25,842 nt of DNA, taken from Silene noctiflora. Its lineage: Eukaryota > Streptophyta > Magnoliopsida > Caryophyllales > Caryophyllaceae. The stretch's first letter is position 1. Every line of letters begins with the position of its first letter. The stretch spans positions 128,098 to 153,939 of the forward strand of contig VHZZ01000374.1 of assembly GCA_009801015.1 (NCBI GenBank), given 5' to 3'. The position numbers and the translations under genes are program-made. Below the pieces are notes generated by a model. The model saw only the letters and a program-made list of their open reading frames with translations. It did not search any database and was not told where the DNA came from. Shown piece after piece: positions 1-7,925 of the stretch.

Positions 1-448
1 ACAACCAAACAGCTGTCCTTCTGCCTAAGCCACTGTTGTTTTATGAGATCACTTTTAAGAATTGTTGAGGTCAAACCCAGCTACGGAGTATTTGATTCTG
101 AATTAGCCGACACGGTTTTAAAAACTTTTCCCCAAGAATCCCTTCCCCAATATTAGTCCTTAAGTCACCAAAAAAAAATCCGTTCTCCCAGAATTTGATG
201 GTTAAATATGCTATGTAAGCCAACGAGTAGGTTTATTAACGCCGTGTGTAAGTTTTTTTTATCGCGAGTGACCTTATTATGTCAGTAGGAGCTAGTACTA
301 CCGAATGACACATGCCGAGTTGCCTACATGTAAAACTTTGGCGCTTTATGAATTGACCATAATTCGAAACTGTCTACAAGTATGAGTCTGTGATTAACCT
401 GAAGTTCTGTGCATAATTTGATGGTTAAATTGTTTGTGTTTGTTGCAG
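1..448. other. Left edge, probably intron of the gene ending at 508
   Basis: I recognise no exon here. The stretch is AT-rich and ends in the 3' splice signal TTTGTTGCAG at 439-448, so at least its right part is probably intron of the plus-strand gene whose last exon follows. An earlier exon may be hidden in it, but I cannot choose a frame. Confidence 0.35.
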
Positions 449-508
449 TTCACTGTGGAATACCATTTTCCAAAGGATCCCAAGTATTTCAAGATTGGCG
501 ATCCATAA
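449..508 (+). CDS. Last coding exon of an unidentified gene (partial)
   Basis: After an intron end (TTTGTTGCAG) a 60-base exon reads in one frame as FTVEYHFPKDPKYFKIGDP and stops at TAA 506-508. The reading assumes that the exon begins in phase 0. The peptide is hydrophilic and aromatic-rich, with charged and proline residues typical of coding sequence, and about 150 bases later there is a canonical AATAAA polyadenylation signal, so the 3' end of a real gene is likely. The rest of the gene lies to the left of the window or in unrecognised exons in 1-448. I do not recognise the family from this short C-terminus. The longer overlapping open frame 409-699 ignores the splice site and is not used. 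Confidence 0.5.
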   Translation, partial: FTVEYHFPKDPKYFKIGDP

Positions 509-657
509 ATTGTATAAGTTCGTCGAGGAACGGAACATCCATCCTTGCTGTTTCAGCGTACATTCTTGTACAGTTAACCTGTATCGCTGTATGGTTCCGT
601 CTTGAACTATGTATCTGCATCAACTTTCTTCTGTACAGCTTACTTTCATCTTTAACC

Positions 658-663
658 AATAAA
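658..663 (+). terminator. Polyadenylation signal AATAAA
   Basis: A canonical AATAAA lies 150 bases after the TAA at 506-508, in a T-rich context. It fits the 3' UTR (about 509-690) of the gene ending at 508. Confidence 0.5.
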
Positions 664-816
664 ATCTGTTCTAATTGTACCATTGAGTCTGGAGCCTAGA
701 CCACTTGCTTGTCTACAAGGATCGCCTCCAAATGGATGGTCCACTTCTCATGTATATACGCAAATTCTTGTTTAAGTCGGTAATATCCGTATTAAACTTA
801 CAACGGGTAAAGTATC

Positions 817-909
817 CAAAATATCAGTTATTACTTCTGATAGCCAATAACTTGGTCCTTATCCTGAGTTGTTTTGATGCAAAATATCAGTTATTACTTC
901 TGATAGCCA
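817..909 (+). repeat. Pair of identical 30-bp direct repeats
   Basis: The 30 bases at 817-846 recur without change at 880-909 (core ATATCAGTTATTACTTCTGA), 63 bases apart. The second copy ends exactly where homology to the right arm of the large inverted repeat begins (about 907), so it may mark a rearrangement junction. I see nothing else in 700-906. Confidence 0.85.
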
Positions 910-1051
910 TTTTTCCCATTTCGTATTGTACTTTTACCACATAATCACATAAATTTGTTACGTTGGTAATTATGTTTCGAATTAGCAAAAACAATTTACG
1001 AGTTACATATTACAAGCAACGATTATGCTAATAATTTTGATTTTATTGCTC

Positions 1052-2067
1052 CCATGAATGAATAATTGTGTTGAGCGTTACAATTTTATGAGTGTAACTT
1101 AATAAGTGAATTATTTAGAAACGTAAACCACATAATAATATTGTCTTATCGTGTGAGATAATTCTATTATTGATGACATAATAAATAAGTGTAATATAGT
1201 CTTACACATAAACTATTGAATTTGTAAGTCGATTAATATAAAAGGGGAGGAACGATCAAGTAAATGTCATACAATTATAAACTAAAAAGAAAAAAGAAAT
1301 TTTTGATAGTTTCTCCCTATTAAAATTGCAAAATTATAAAAGTTGGCGGTTTTGAGAGTACAAAATTTTGAACTCTATAAAAATTAATTTATTTCTCGCA
1401 ACTAACTTGATCTTTAGCTGAATTTGTCCCGTCTATTTAAATGAAATTGGTTTTTCACAACAATCTAAATAAATTTATCTAACTAGAAATATGCTTAATC
1501 TATTTTAATTTTAAAATAAAAATTACCATCTTAAGCGAGATTAACCGCGGTAAAACATAACACCAATCCTTTTAATCCTGCCGTGATACAGTTGTAATTA
1601 CAGTCGCAACAAACTCAAATGCGAACCCAGAAAATGACAAAAAAAAATATTGACACCTGTCCACATATTTACAAGTGTATTTCCCAAAATACCCCTCACT
1701 TTTTCTTCTGTATAAAAACCAAAACCCCACTTTAAACCCTCCTCACTTCACCACCCTCTTTCTTCTTCCTTCATCTTTCAAAACAGAGCAACAATGGCGG
1801 AATCTGGAAACATTGTGAATTACCAAAACTACCCTTCCCCCATTCAAACTTACCCTAATCCTCACCCTTTTCCTTCCTCTTCTTACCCATACCATTTTCC
1901 TACTAACTACACTCCAACTTTTGCTAACTACCCTCCTCCTTTTACTAACTACACTCCAAATTTTACTACTTACACTCCTGATCAAACCACTGAAATCGCA
2001 CAAAGCTTTCTTCATACTACCACTACTACAACAATGGTGAAGAAACAAAAGAAGAAATCAAACCCTT
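1052..2067 (+). repeat. Perfectly identical 1,016-bp tract, left copy
   Basis: I compared every line of this tract with the reverse complement of 4952-5967. I found no mismatch and no gap; paired coordinates always sum to 7019. It carries about 740 bases of upstream DNA, the leader, and codons 1-91 of the zinc-finger gene. The first difference inside is T at 2068 against C in the other copy, and the first outside is at 1051. Confidence 0.92.
1711..1720 (+). promoter_or_regulatory. TATA box of zinc-finger gene A
   Basis: TATAAAAACC lies 83 bases before the ATG at 1794. The spacing predicts a transcription start near 1740 and a leader of about 50 CT-rich bases (CTCCTCACTTCACCACC and so on). 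The same box exists in the other copy at 5299-5308. Confidence 0.6.
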
Positions 2068-2669
2068 TTAAAAACATCAACAATGATGGAACTCCAACGT
2101 TTTTCGAATGTCATTTTTGCCCTCGTAAATTCTCTACTTCTCAAGCTCTCGGAGGTCACCAAAACGGTCACAAACGCGAGCGTGCTGCTGCTCGTTGCGC
2201 CGCCGCAGCTGCTTCTGCCGTCAAGTACGACGTCGTCCAGGTACCACATCAGAATAATGGCAGGCTTGGTTTCGGGTTTTGTGGTTGTTGTTGCGGTGTT
2301 AATAGCAGTAATAATAATAATAATATTAATAGTAGTAATAATGATGGGTTGATGAAACAGGAGGTGAAGGCAGAGGGCTATTTTGGTAATAATAATAATA
2401 ATGGGGAGATGAATGAGAATGTTGGATCGGGTTTGGGTTTTGGTTGCGATGGTTCTCAGATAATTCCGGCACTGCCATCGAATGTGGCGGTGTCGGAATG
2501 GATGGAAGACGGTTATTTGTTGGAATTTGAGGAAGAAAATATGGATTTTAATGAAGAAGGTGTTGGTGAATATGTTGTTGATGCTTCTTCTGCTGCTGCT
2601 ATAATTCCTCATCAGTCGTCTCATCCATTACTTAATCTTGATCTTAATCTGTCTCTCGGTAATATCTAG
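1794..2669 (+). CDS. C2H2 zinc-finger repressor, copy A
   Basis: This is an intronless 291-residue protein. In order it has a Tyr/Pro/Asn-rich N-terminus with imperfect NYTP/NYPP repeats (about 9-62), a Thr run (75-80), a basic KKQKKK patch (82-87, likely nuclear localisation), one Q-type C2H2 finger (C106, C109, H122, H126, with QALGGH at 117-122), a run of alanines after RERAAAR, a Gly/Cys/Asn-rich middle with NNNNN, an acidic stretch ([13 protein letters not shown]) and a C-terminal EAR motif LDLNLSL (282-288). Proteins of this plant family bind DNA through a single finger and repress transcription by recruiting TOPLESS-type corepressors through EAR; many act in trichome, floral or leaf development. 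The usual HQNAH is HQNGH here. The start is supported by the TATA box and by identity with copy B. I cannot name the orthologue. Confidence 0.9.
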   Translation: MAESGNIVNYQNYPSPIQTYPNPHPFPSSSYPYHFPTNYTPTFANYPPPFTNYTPNFTTYTPDQTTEIAQSFLHTTTTTTMVKKQKKKSNPFKNINNDGTPTFFECHFCPRKFSTSQALGGHQNGHKRERAAARCAAAAASAVKYDVVQVPHQNNGRLGFGFCGCCCGVNSSNNNNNINSSNNDGLMKQEVKAEGYFGNNNNNGEMNENVGSGLGFGCDGSQIIPALPSNVAVSEWMEDGYLLEFEEENMDFNEEGVGEYVVDASSAAAIIPHQSSHPLLNLDLNLSLGNI

Positions 2670-3373
2670 TTAGTTTAAATAATGGATTAAAATATTTCAA
2701 CTAATTATTTTAGTTTGAAGATCAGAGTTTATTTAATTAATCCTTGTTTTTTTTTTGTTTGAGTTATGAGTTTTGTTGTTTAGAGTTGAGTTTTTGAGAA
2801 GTTAACAGAGTACCTAGTTTAATTTCGGTTTCTGTTTCGATTTCGGTTTCGGTTTCAGTTTAACTATGATGATTTATTTCAAGTTAATCAAGTTCTGAGT
2901 TTTCTACTTTCAGGAGTTAATTTACTGTGTATTATATTGTTTAGTTTGATGAGTTTCGATGTCATTATTTGTTAGTGCGGTTTTTATTTTCAAGATGTAT
3001 GTATGTGTGAGTTCGGTTACGATCACTAGTTGGTAATTTTATCAACTTGTATTTCACTTTCATTTACATCTAATCATTGATTTTTGTTTGCATGAACGAT
3101 CTAATAAATAAGCACACATGACATACCTAACTTTTTAGATTAACTTTATGCACCAAACTTTTATTTTCATCCATAATAACCCTTCTCGATCATTTGTCAT
3201 TAATTCATCTCGGCACAAAGTTAACACCAAGAAAATAAGAAAAAGAAGAAAAAAGAACGATTAATAATGTCCGCTAAGCGTAAAGACGTCTATCATACTC
3301 TCTTGCCTCGAATATAACCGAAGCCCTCGTGAGTCGTGTCTGGATCAATAGACCATGGCTGGAAGGGAAAAAA
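2670..3373 (+). other. 3' flank of copy A, no gene
   Basis: This is T-rich 3' UTR and flank. Patches such as TAGTTTGAAG and GAGTTTTGTTGTT also occur downstream of copy B, so the arms remain homologous here though diverged. An imperfect TTTCGG hexamer run lies at 2823-2858. AATAAA at 3103-3108 is a possible but distant polyadenylation signal. No reading frame deserves a call. Confidence 0.6.
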
Positions 3374-3705
3374 TATAGTGGTAGAATCGCAGAAGTAGAA
3401 TACGAAACGGGAAAAATGGTGGAAGCAAAATAGTGAATGGCGCAGGATGTGAGAATGTGAGGAGTACAATTTAGGATTGTCGTTATCAGTTGTGGCCCCA
3501 CATTATATTTTGCAGTAATAATACAACTCAAAATAATCAGAAATGCTGTAAAATTGAGCAGCATGTTACTCAGTGGGATGCCAAATATGGAGTTTGGTAA
3601 ATCTCAAGTAATAAATGAGGTAATCATGAGAATCATCAACATCAACTCGTGTGAGCGCTAATCTTGGTTCAACTTGTTCTCTACCATCTTAATTAATTAA
3701 CAATT
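3374..3705 (+). repeat. Direct repeat, copy 1 (between the two zinc-finger genes)
   Basis: This matches 6344-6690 in the same orientation. Shared blocks include ATGGTGGAAGCAAAATAGTG, GAGGAGTACAATTTAGGATT, a block around CCCCAC-TTATATTTTGCA, GGTAAATC-AAGTAATAAATG, CAACTCGTGTGAG and CTCTACCATCTTAA. The copies are clearly diverged and carry small indels. It is noncoding; the minus-strand open frame 3274-3564 has no protein-like composition. Copy 2 lies upstream of zinc-finger gene B, so this copy is probably the stranded distal upstream region of gene A. Confidence 0.8.
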
Positions 3706-4343
3706 TAACCATACATACCTAAAAAGTTATACTTGCCAAACGGAGCCAATTTGATTCATGCGGTTCGAGTTTGCAAACTATTCGAGTTGGGTTGAATATG
3801 ATCGGGTCAATTCGAGCTTGGGTACGATTTTAGGTTACTCTGATCGGCTCTGTTTTGGCATGTCCCCCTCTGATTACTATTATAAGAAATACATAATCAT
3901 TGAATCTTTGGCTCCATTGAAAATAAGGAATATCGACGAGCAAGTTATTGAAAATGCTAAATTGATGTTACCCTTCACAAAAAATATTAAAAGAAACCCA
4001 TAAATGATTTAAACGGTACTGAAAATATATTATGCAACATGTATTTTGTAAATGTATATAAGCAGTATGACTACTACGTGTAATAATTAAGGAGATCCAA
4101 CAATGTAATTATATGAGAAAACTAAGAACTTCATTAACTTATGAATCACCTCAACATACACCATCATGATCATCATTAAAACCAAATCAATGAACTTCTC
4201 AACTCCTAATCAATCGATCTAACAACAAAACTCGATCTAAATTAAACTTCTCATAATTGTTACTTGGTAATAATCAGTACGTTAATCCTAGTAATTCTTC
4301 AAACTTAAGAGAAATTAAACAAACAACATGACATTATTTATAA
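3706..4343. other. Spacer and 3' flank of copy B, no gene
   Basis: The part 3740-3860 holds degenerate TCGAGTT/GGGTT motifs, a kind of low-complexity DNA also seen near 20450 and 25500. The part from about 4050 to 4343 is the 3' flank of gene B, with patches homologous to the flank of gene A. The open frame 3758-4003 looks accidental. Confidence 0.5.
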
Positions 4344-4585
4344 CTAGATATTACCAAGAGATAGATTAAGATTAAGTAATGGATTAGATTGATGATGTGG
4401 AATTATAGCAGCAGAAGATGCATCCACAACATATTGATCAGCACCCTGTTCATTAAAACCCATATTTTCATCCTCAAATCCCATCAAATAACCACCTTCC
4501 ATCCATTCCGACCCCGCCAATGTAGATGGCAGTGCCGGAATAATCTGAGAACCCAAATCCCACATCGCATTCTCATACAACTTCC

Positions 4586-4629
<44 letters not shown>

Positions 4630-5225
4630 CCAAAATACCCTTCTGCCTTCACGTCCTGTTTCATCATTCCACCATTAGTATTATTAATAATATTACTGCC
4701 ATTACCACCGTAACAACAAGCACAGAACCCGGTGTCAAGCCCGAAACCAAACCCGCCATTATTCTGAGGTTGTATTTGGACGACGTCGTACTTAACGGCA
4801 GAGGCGGCCGCAGCGGCACAACGAGCAGCAGCACGCTCGCGCTTGTGTGCATTCTGGTGACCTCCCAGAGCGTGACAAGTGGTGAACTTACGAGGGCAAA
4901 AATGGCATTCGAAAAACCTTGGAGTTCCAGTTTTGTTGCTGTTTTTTTTAGAAGGGTTTGATTTCTTCTTTTGTTTCTTCACCATTGTTGTAGTAGTGGT
5001 AGTATGAAGAAAGCTTTGTGCGATTTCAGTGGTTTGATCAGGAGTGTAAGTAGTAAAATTTGGAGTGTAGTTAGTAAAAGGAGGAGGGTAGTTAGCAAAA
5101 GTTGGAGTGTAGTTAGTAGGAAAATGGTATGGGTAAGAAGAGGAAGGAAAAGGGTGAGGATTAGGGTAAGTTTGAATGGGGGAAGGGTAGTTTTGGTAAT
5201 TCACAATGTTTCCAGATTCCGCCAT
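4344..5225 (-). CDS. C2H2 zinc-finger repressor, copy B
   Basis: This is an intronless 293-residue paralogue of copy A on the opposite strand, transcribed towards it. Residues 1-91 are identical to A, including the NYTP repeats, the Thr run and KKQKKK. The rest is diverged: the finger keeps all four ligands (C107, C110, H123, H127), but the first residue of the QALGGH motif is His (CHALGGH), while the following HQNAH is the usual form. A polyasparagine tract has grown to 14 residues, against 5 at the matching site in A. The acidic region and EAR motif (LNLSL, 286-290) are kept. The frame is intact, so I treat it as a functional gene, presumably a nuclear repressor. The Gln is usually conserved in plant Q-type fingers and helps contact DNA, so specificity may be changed. 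Confidence 0.9.
4587..4628 (-). repeat. (ATT)14 microsatellite in the coding region of copy B
   Basis: Fourteen perfect ATT units on the plus strand encode 14 Asn codons (AAT) in the minus-strand gene. Copy A has only five Asn at the matching place. The tract is in frame, so slippage in whole units changes protein length without breaking it. Confidence 0.95.
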
Positions 5226-5967
5226 TGTTGCTCTGTTTTGAAAGATGAAGGAAGAAGAAAGAGGGTGGTGAAGTGAGGAGGGTTTAAAGTGGGGTTTTGG
5301 TTTTTATACAGAAGAAAAAGTGAGGGGTATTTTGGGAAATACACTTGTAAATATGTGGACAGGTGTCAATATTTTTTTTTGTCATTTTCTGGGTTCGCAT
5401 TTGAGTTTGTTGCGACTGTAATTACAACTGTATCACGGCAGGATTAAAAGGATTGGTGTTATGTTTTACCGCGGTTAATCTCGCTTAAGATGGTAATTTT
5501 TATTTTAAAATTAAAATAGATTAAGCATATTTCTAGTTAGATAAATTTATTTAGATTGTTGTGAAAAACCAATTTCATTTAAATAGACGGGACAAATTCA
5601 GCTAAAGATCAAGTTAGTTGCGAGAAATAAATTAATTTTTATAGAGTTCAAAATTTTGTACTCTCAAAACCGCCAACTTTTATAATTTTGCAATTTTAAT
5701 AGGGAGAAACTATCAAAAATTTCTTTTTTCTTTTTAGTTTATAATTGTATGACATTTACTTGATCGTTCCTCCCCTTTTATATTAATCGACTTACAAATT
5801 CAATAGTTTATGTGTAAGACTATATTACACTTATTTATTATGTCATCAATAATAGAATTATCTCACACGATAAGACAATATTATTATGTGGTTTACGTTT
5901 CTAAATAATTCACTTATTAAGTTACACTCATAAAATTGTAACGCTCAACACAATTATTCATTCATGG
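4952..5967 (-). repeat. Perfectly identical 1,016-bp tract, right copy
   Basis: This is the partner of 1052-2067. It holds codons 1-91 of copy B, its leader and about 740 upstream bases. Homology continues on both sides (4344-4951 and 5968-6053) at visibly lower identity. Confidence 0.92.
5299..5308 (-). promoter_or_regulatory. TATA box of zinc-finger gene B
   Basis: This is the reverse complement of TATAAAAACC, 83 bases before the ATG at 5225, identical in sequence and spacing to gene A. Confidence 0.6.
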
Positions 5968-6177
5968 AGGCAATAAAAAAGGAATATTCAGCATAATCGT
6001 TGCTTGTAATATGAAACTCATAAATTGTTGATGATTCGAAACATAATAACCAATATATGGTTAAAGAGATTATCTAAGCAAAAATGGTCACTCGTACAAA
6101 TAGTTGTTGGTAATTGAAAAAAAATCCACAATTTCACAATTAGTTTACGTACATAACAAAATTTATGTGATTGGGTG

Positions 6178-6343
6178 CAGTAGCTGTAGCGAAGCCAGGG
6201 ACGGCTAGCAAGGGCATTCGCCCCTGTTGACGTTTGAAATTTTCCAATTTTTTTTTTTTTCAAATTTTCGATTTTTTTCGAGTTTTGGTTATAATATTTT
6301 ATTCTTTAGCTTCTCCCGCTAACTTCAAATTCTGGCTCCGCGA
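6178..6343. mobile_element. Small non-autonomous element with 11-bp target duplication
   Basis: The sequence GTGATTGGGTG stands on both sides (6167-6177 and 6344-6354). Between them are 166 bases with imperfect inverted ends (TAGCGAAGCCAG near the left end, CTGGCTCCGCGA at the right). The matching place in the left arm (near 940-950) reads through without the insert, so this is an insertion after the duplication. It codes for nothing. The long target duplication would fit a Mutator-type short inverted-repeat element, but I cannot assign the family firmly. Confidence 0.7.
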
Positions 6344-6690
6344 GTGATTGGGTGGTGCAAGTACATTACGATATGGGAATGAAAATGGTGGAAGCAAAAT
6401 AGTGAATGGCGCAGATGATGAGGGAATGTGCGTGAGGAGTACAATTTAGGATTGTCTTATTATATTACCAGAATTTGTTTGTGTATCAAGTTGTCAGTTG
6501 TGACCCCACCTTATATTTTGCATTAAAACAACTCCAGATATGAACCAGGTTTAAAGATGGAGATTGGTAAATCAAGTAATAAATGTGGTAATCATGACAA
6601 ACATGCACATCAAACTTCATCAACTCGTGTGAGAGTTCTAATAAATCTTGCTTCAACTTCCTCTCTACCATCTTAAGTTCTTAACTAATA
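6344..6690 (+). repeat. Direct repeat, copy 2 (upstream of zinc-finger gene B)
   Basis: This is the partner of 3374-3705, about 2.97 kb away in the same orientation, with the shared blocks listed there. It begins next to the element insertion and lies 1.1-1.5 kb upstream of the start of gene B. It is noncoding. Confidence 0.8.
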
Positions 6691-7349
6691 AATCACATTT
6701 TGCTTTAATTACTTAGTAACTATAATTGAATTCAATGGCGGCAGAGCCAGGATTTCTCGTTAGGAGGACGAAAAATTTCAACGACTAATTTCATATAGTA
6801 CATTTGAATTTTTCCGGAACTTTTCATTTCAGCGGGGGGTAAAAGCCCTTGATATCCCCACTCGCTCCACCACTAACTAAACTCACCTATTCCTTTGTCC
6901 ATGAAGAGTGAAGAAAAAGAAATGATTGTTTTGTGACAAAAGAAAGACAAATGATCATGGTGAAAGAATTGTTAAATAATTAACCATGATTAATTTAAGG
7001 AAAACAGTCATTCGCCAAAGGAACAACTTATCACAATATTTACATCTTTGGTATCAGAAATATTAACCCGTTATAATTGTAGTCCATCAAAACAAAGGGG
7101 GGAAATGTCGACTTCTCATTTGGCCTCTTTAAATTTATCGATTTGATTGAAGGTAAAATATACATTTTTACATGTAGAGGCAAAAAAAAATTATAGTGGC
7201 CAAGTCAATTATTATTGTTACAATTATACGAACGCTGATGGTGATAAGAATATTCGACATCATATCTTACATAATCTTCACGTCATATATTCTTAATATT
7301 CTTAGGATCATTTTGATAAACAATACTTCTATAAAACGAAAATGATCAA
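6691..7349. other. Intergenic DNA without a gene
   Basis: This is AT-rich DNA between the upstream region of zinc-finger gene B and the TPR locus. Apart from the degenerate element at 6730-6885 I see no gene, RNA or clear repeat. Confidence 0.6.
6730..6885. mobile_element. Degenerate short element with GGCAGAGCCAGG / GCTCCACCAC ends
   Basis: The left end AATGGCGGCAGAGCCAGGAT and the right end CGCTCCACCACT are imperfect inverted repeats of each other and resemble the ends of the element at 6178-6343. The centre (GTTAGGAGGACG, AGCGGGGGGTAAAAGCCC) is typical of this dispersed plant repeat. I could not find a convincing target duplication. Confidence 0.45.
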
Positions 7350-7925
7350 TCCTGATCATTAAGGTAGGAGAGAGAAAAATAGGAGAGAAAAAAATCGGAA
7401 AAATCATCCTAAAGCTGGATACTCGCCGGCGACTTCTCCGATAGACTCTTTCTGGTCGCCGGCGAGGTCTTACTTTTTCTTTTTACTAGTTTTTTCTCTT
7501 TCTCTTCGTGCTGACCACCAATCCCGTGGTGTTTCTCGTTTTCAATCAGTTTTGCTGGAAATCAAAATCAGGTTTGTTCCTTTTTGCATGTCCCTGATTT
7601 GGTCACCTTGTCTTCACTAGTATCTTGTTTGGCTCTTCCCTGGTTGTTTCCGAGCTGTTGGTGCCCCGATCGTCGTTTTATTAGCTATCTGGCCTTTGGT
7701 AGTCTATTTTCTGCGGTTACTTTGGTCTGGGATTCGCGCTGTGTGGGTTGGTGGTGGGTATTTTTTCGCTTTGCTTTGATTTTGGTTGGTGTGGTTTTAA
7801 TTTCAATTTCTTTTGCTGGGGTTTAGTATTGTGTTGTGTTGAGGAGTCCTTTTTCGTCTTGTTTATATGGTATTTGAAGCTTAGCTGGGGTTTTGTGTGT
7901 GGTAATTTCCTGTCTTCGATCCTGA
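7350..7925 (+). other. Probable promoter, leader and leader intron of the TPR locus
   Basis: A GA-rich stretch (7365-7395) is followed by CT-rich sequence and a good 5' splice site, CAG|GTTTGT, at about 7571. After it the DNA is T/G-rich like a plant first intron. I could not place the matching 3' splice site. The open frames 7584-7826 and 7748-7942 would lie in this intron and are not called. Confidence 0.4.

Larger units (their letters stand above)
907..2970 (+). repeat. Left arm of the zinc-finger inverted repeat
   Basis: This arm pairs in reverse complement with about 4050-6390. Its outer part (907-1051) is recognisably homologous but diverged, with an indel of roughly 100 bases. The middle part (1052-2067) is identical to 4952-5967. 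The inner part, meaning the rest of the coding region and the 3' flank, is diverged again. The inner limit near 2970 is approximate, because only patches of the 3' flank remain alignable. Confidence 0.9.
4050..6390 (-). repeat. Right arm of the zinc-finger inverted repeat
   Basis: This is the reverse-complement partner of 907-2970. It contains an extra 166-base insertion at 6178-6343 and about 100 bases near 6060-6150 that the left arm lacks. Outside the identical core the arms differ by many substitutions. Confidence 0.88.

Noticed and set aside
2823..2858. TTTCGG repeats as interstitial telomere DNA
   Set aside because: The plant telomere unit is TTTAGGG. This is a short imperfect hexamer run of another sequence.
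3758..4003. Open frame of 81 codons between the zinc-finger genes
   Set aside because: No start context, no recognisable motif, and composition follows degenerate TCGAGTT/GGGTT DNA. It also has no counterpart near copy 2 of the direct repeat.
4389..4961. 190-codon plus-strand open frame antisense to zinc-finger gene B, rich in Ile
   Set aside because: The Ile run is the ATT microsatellite read on the other strand. It has no domain and copies the extent of the real gene.
1743..5276. Two identical 101-codon open frames antisense to the zinc-finger starts (1743-2048 minus and 4971-5276 plus)
   Set aside because: They are exact copies of one another only because the whole 1,016-bp tract is identical. 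Their Val/Arg/Ser composition is what the complement of the Tyr-Pro-Asn-rich coding strand gives.
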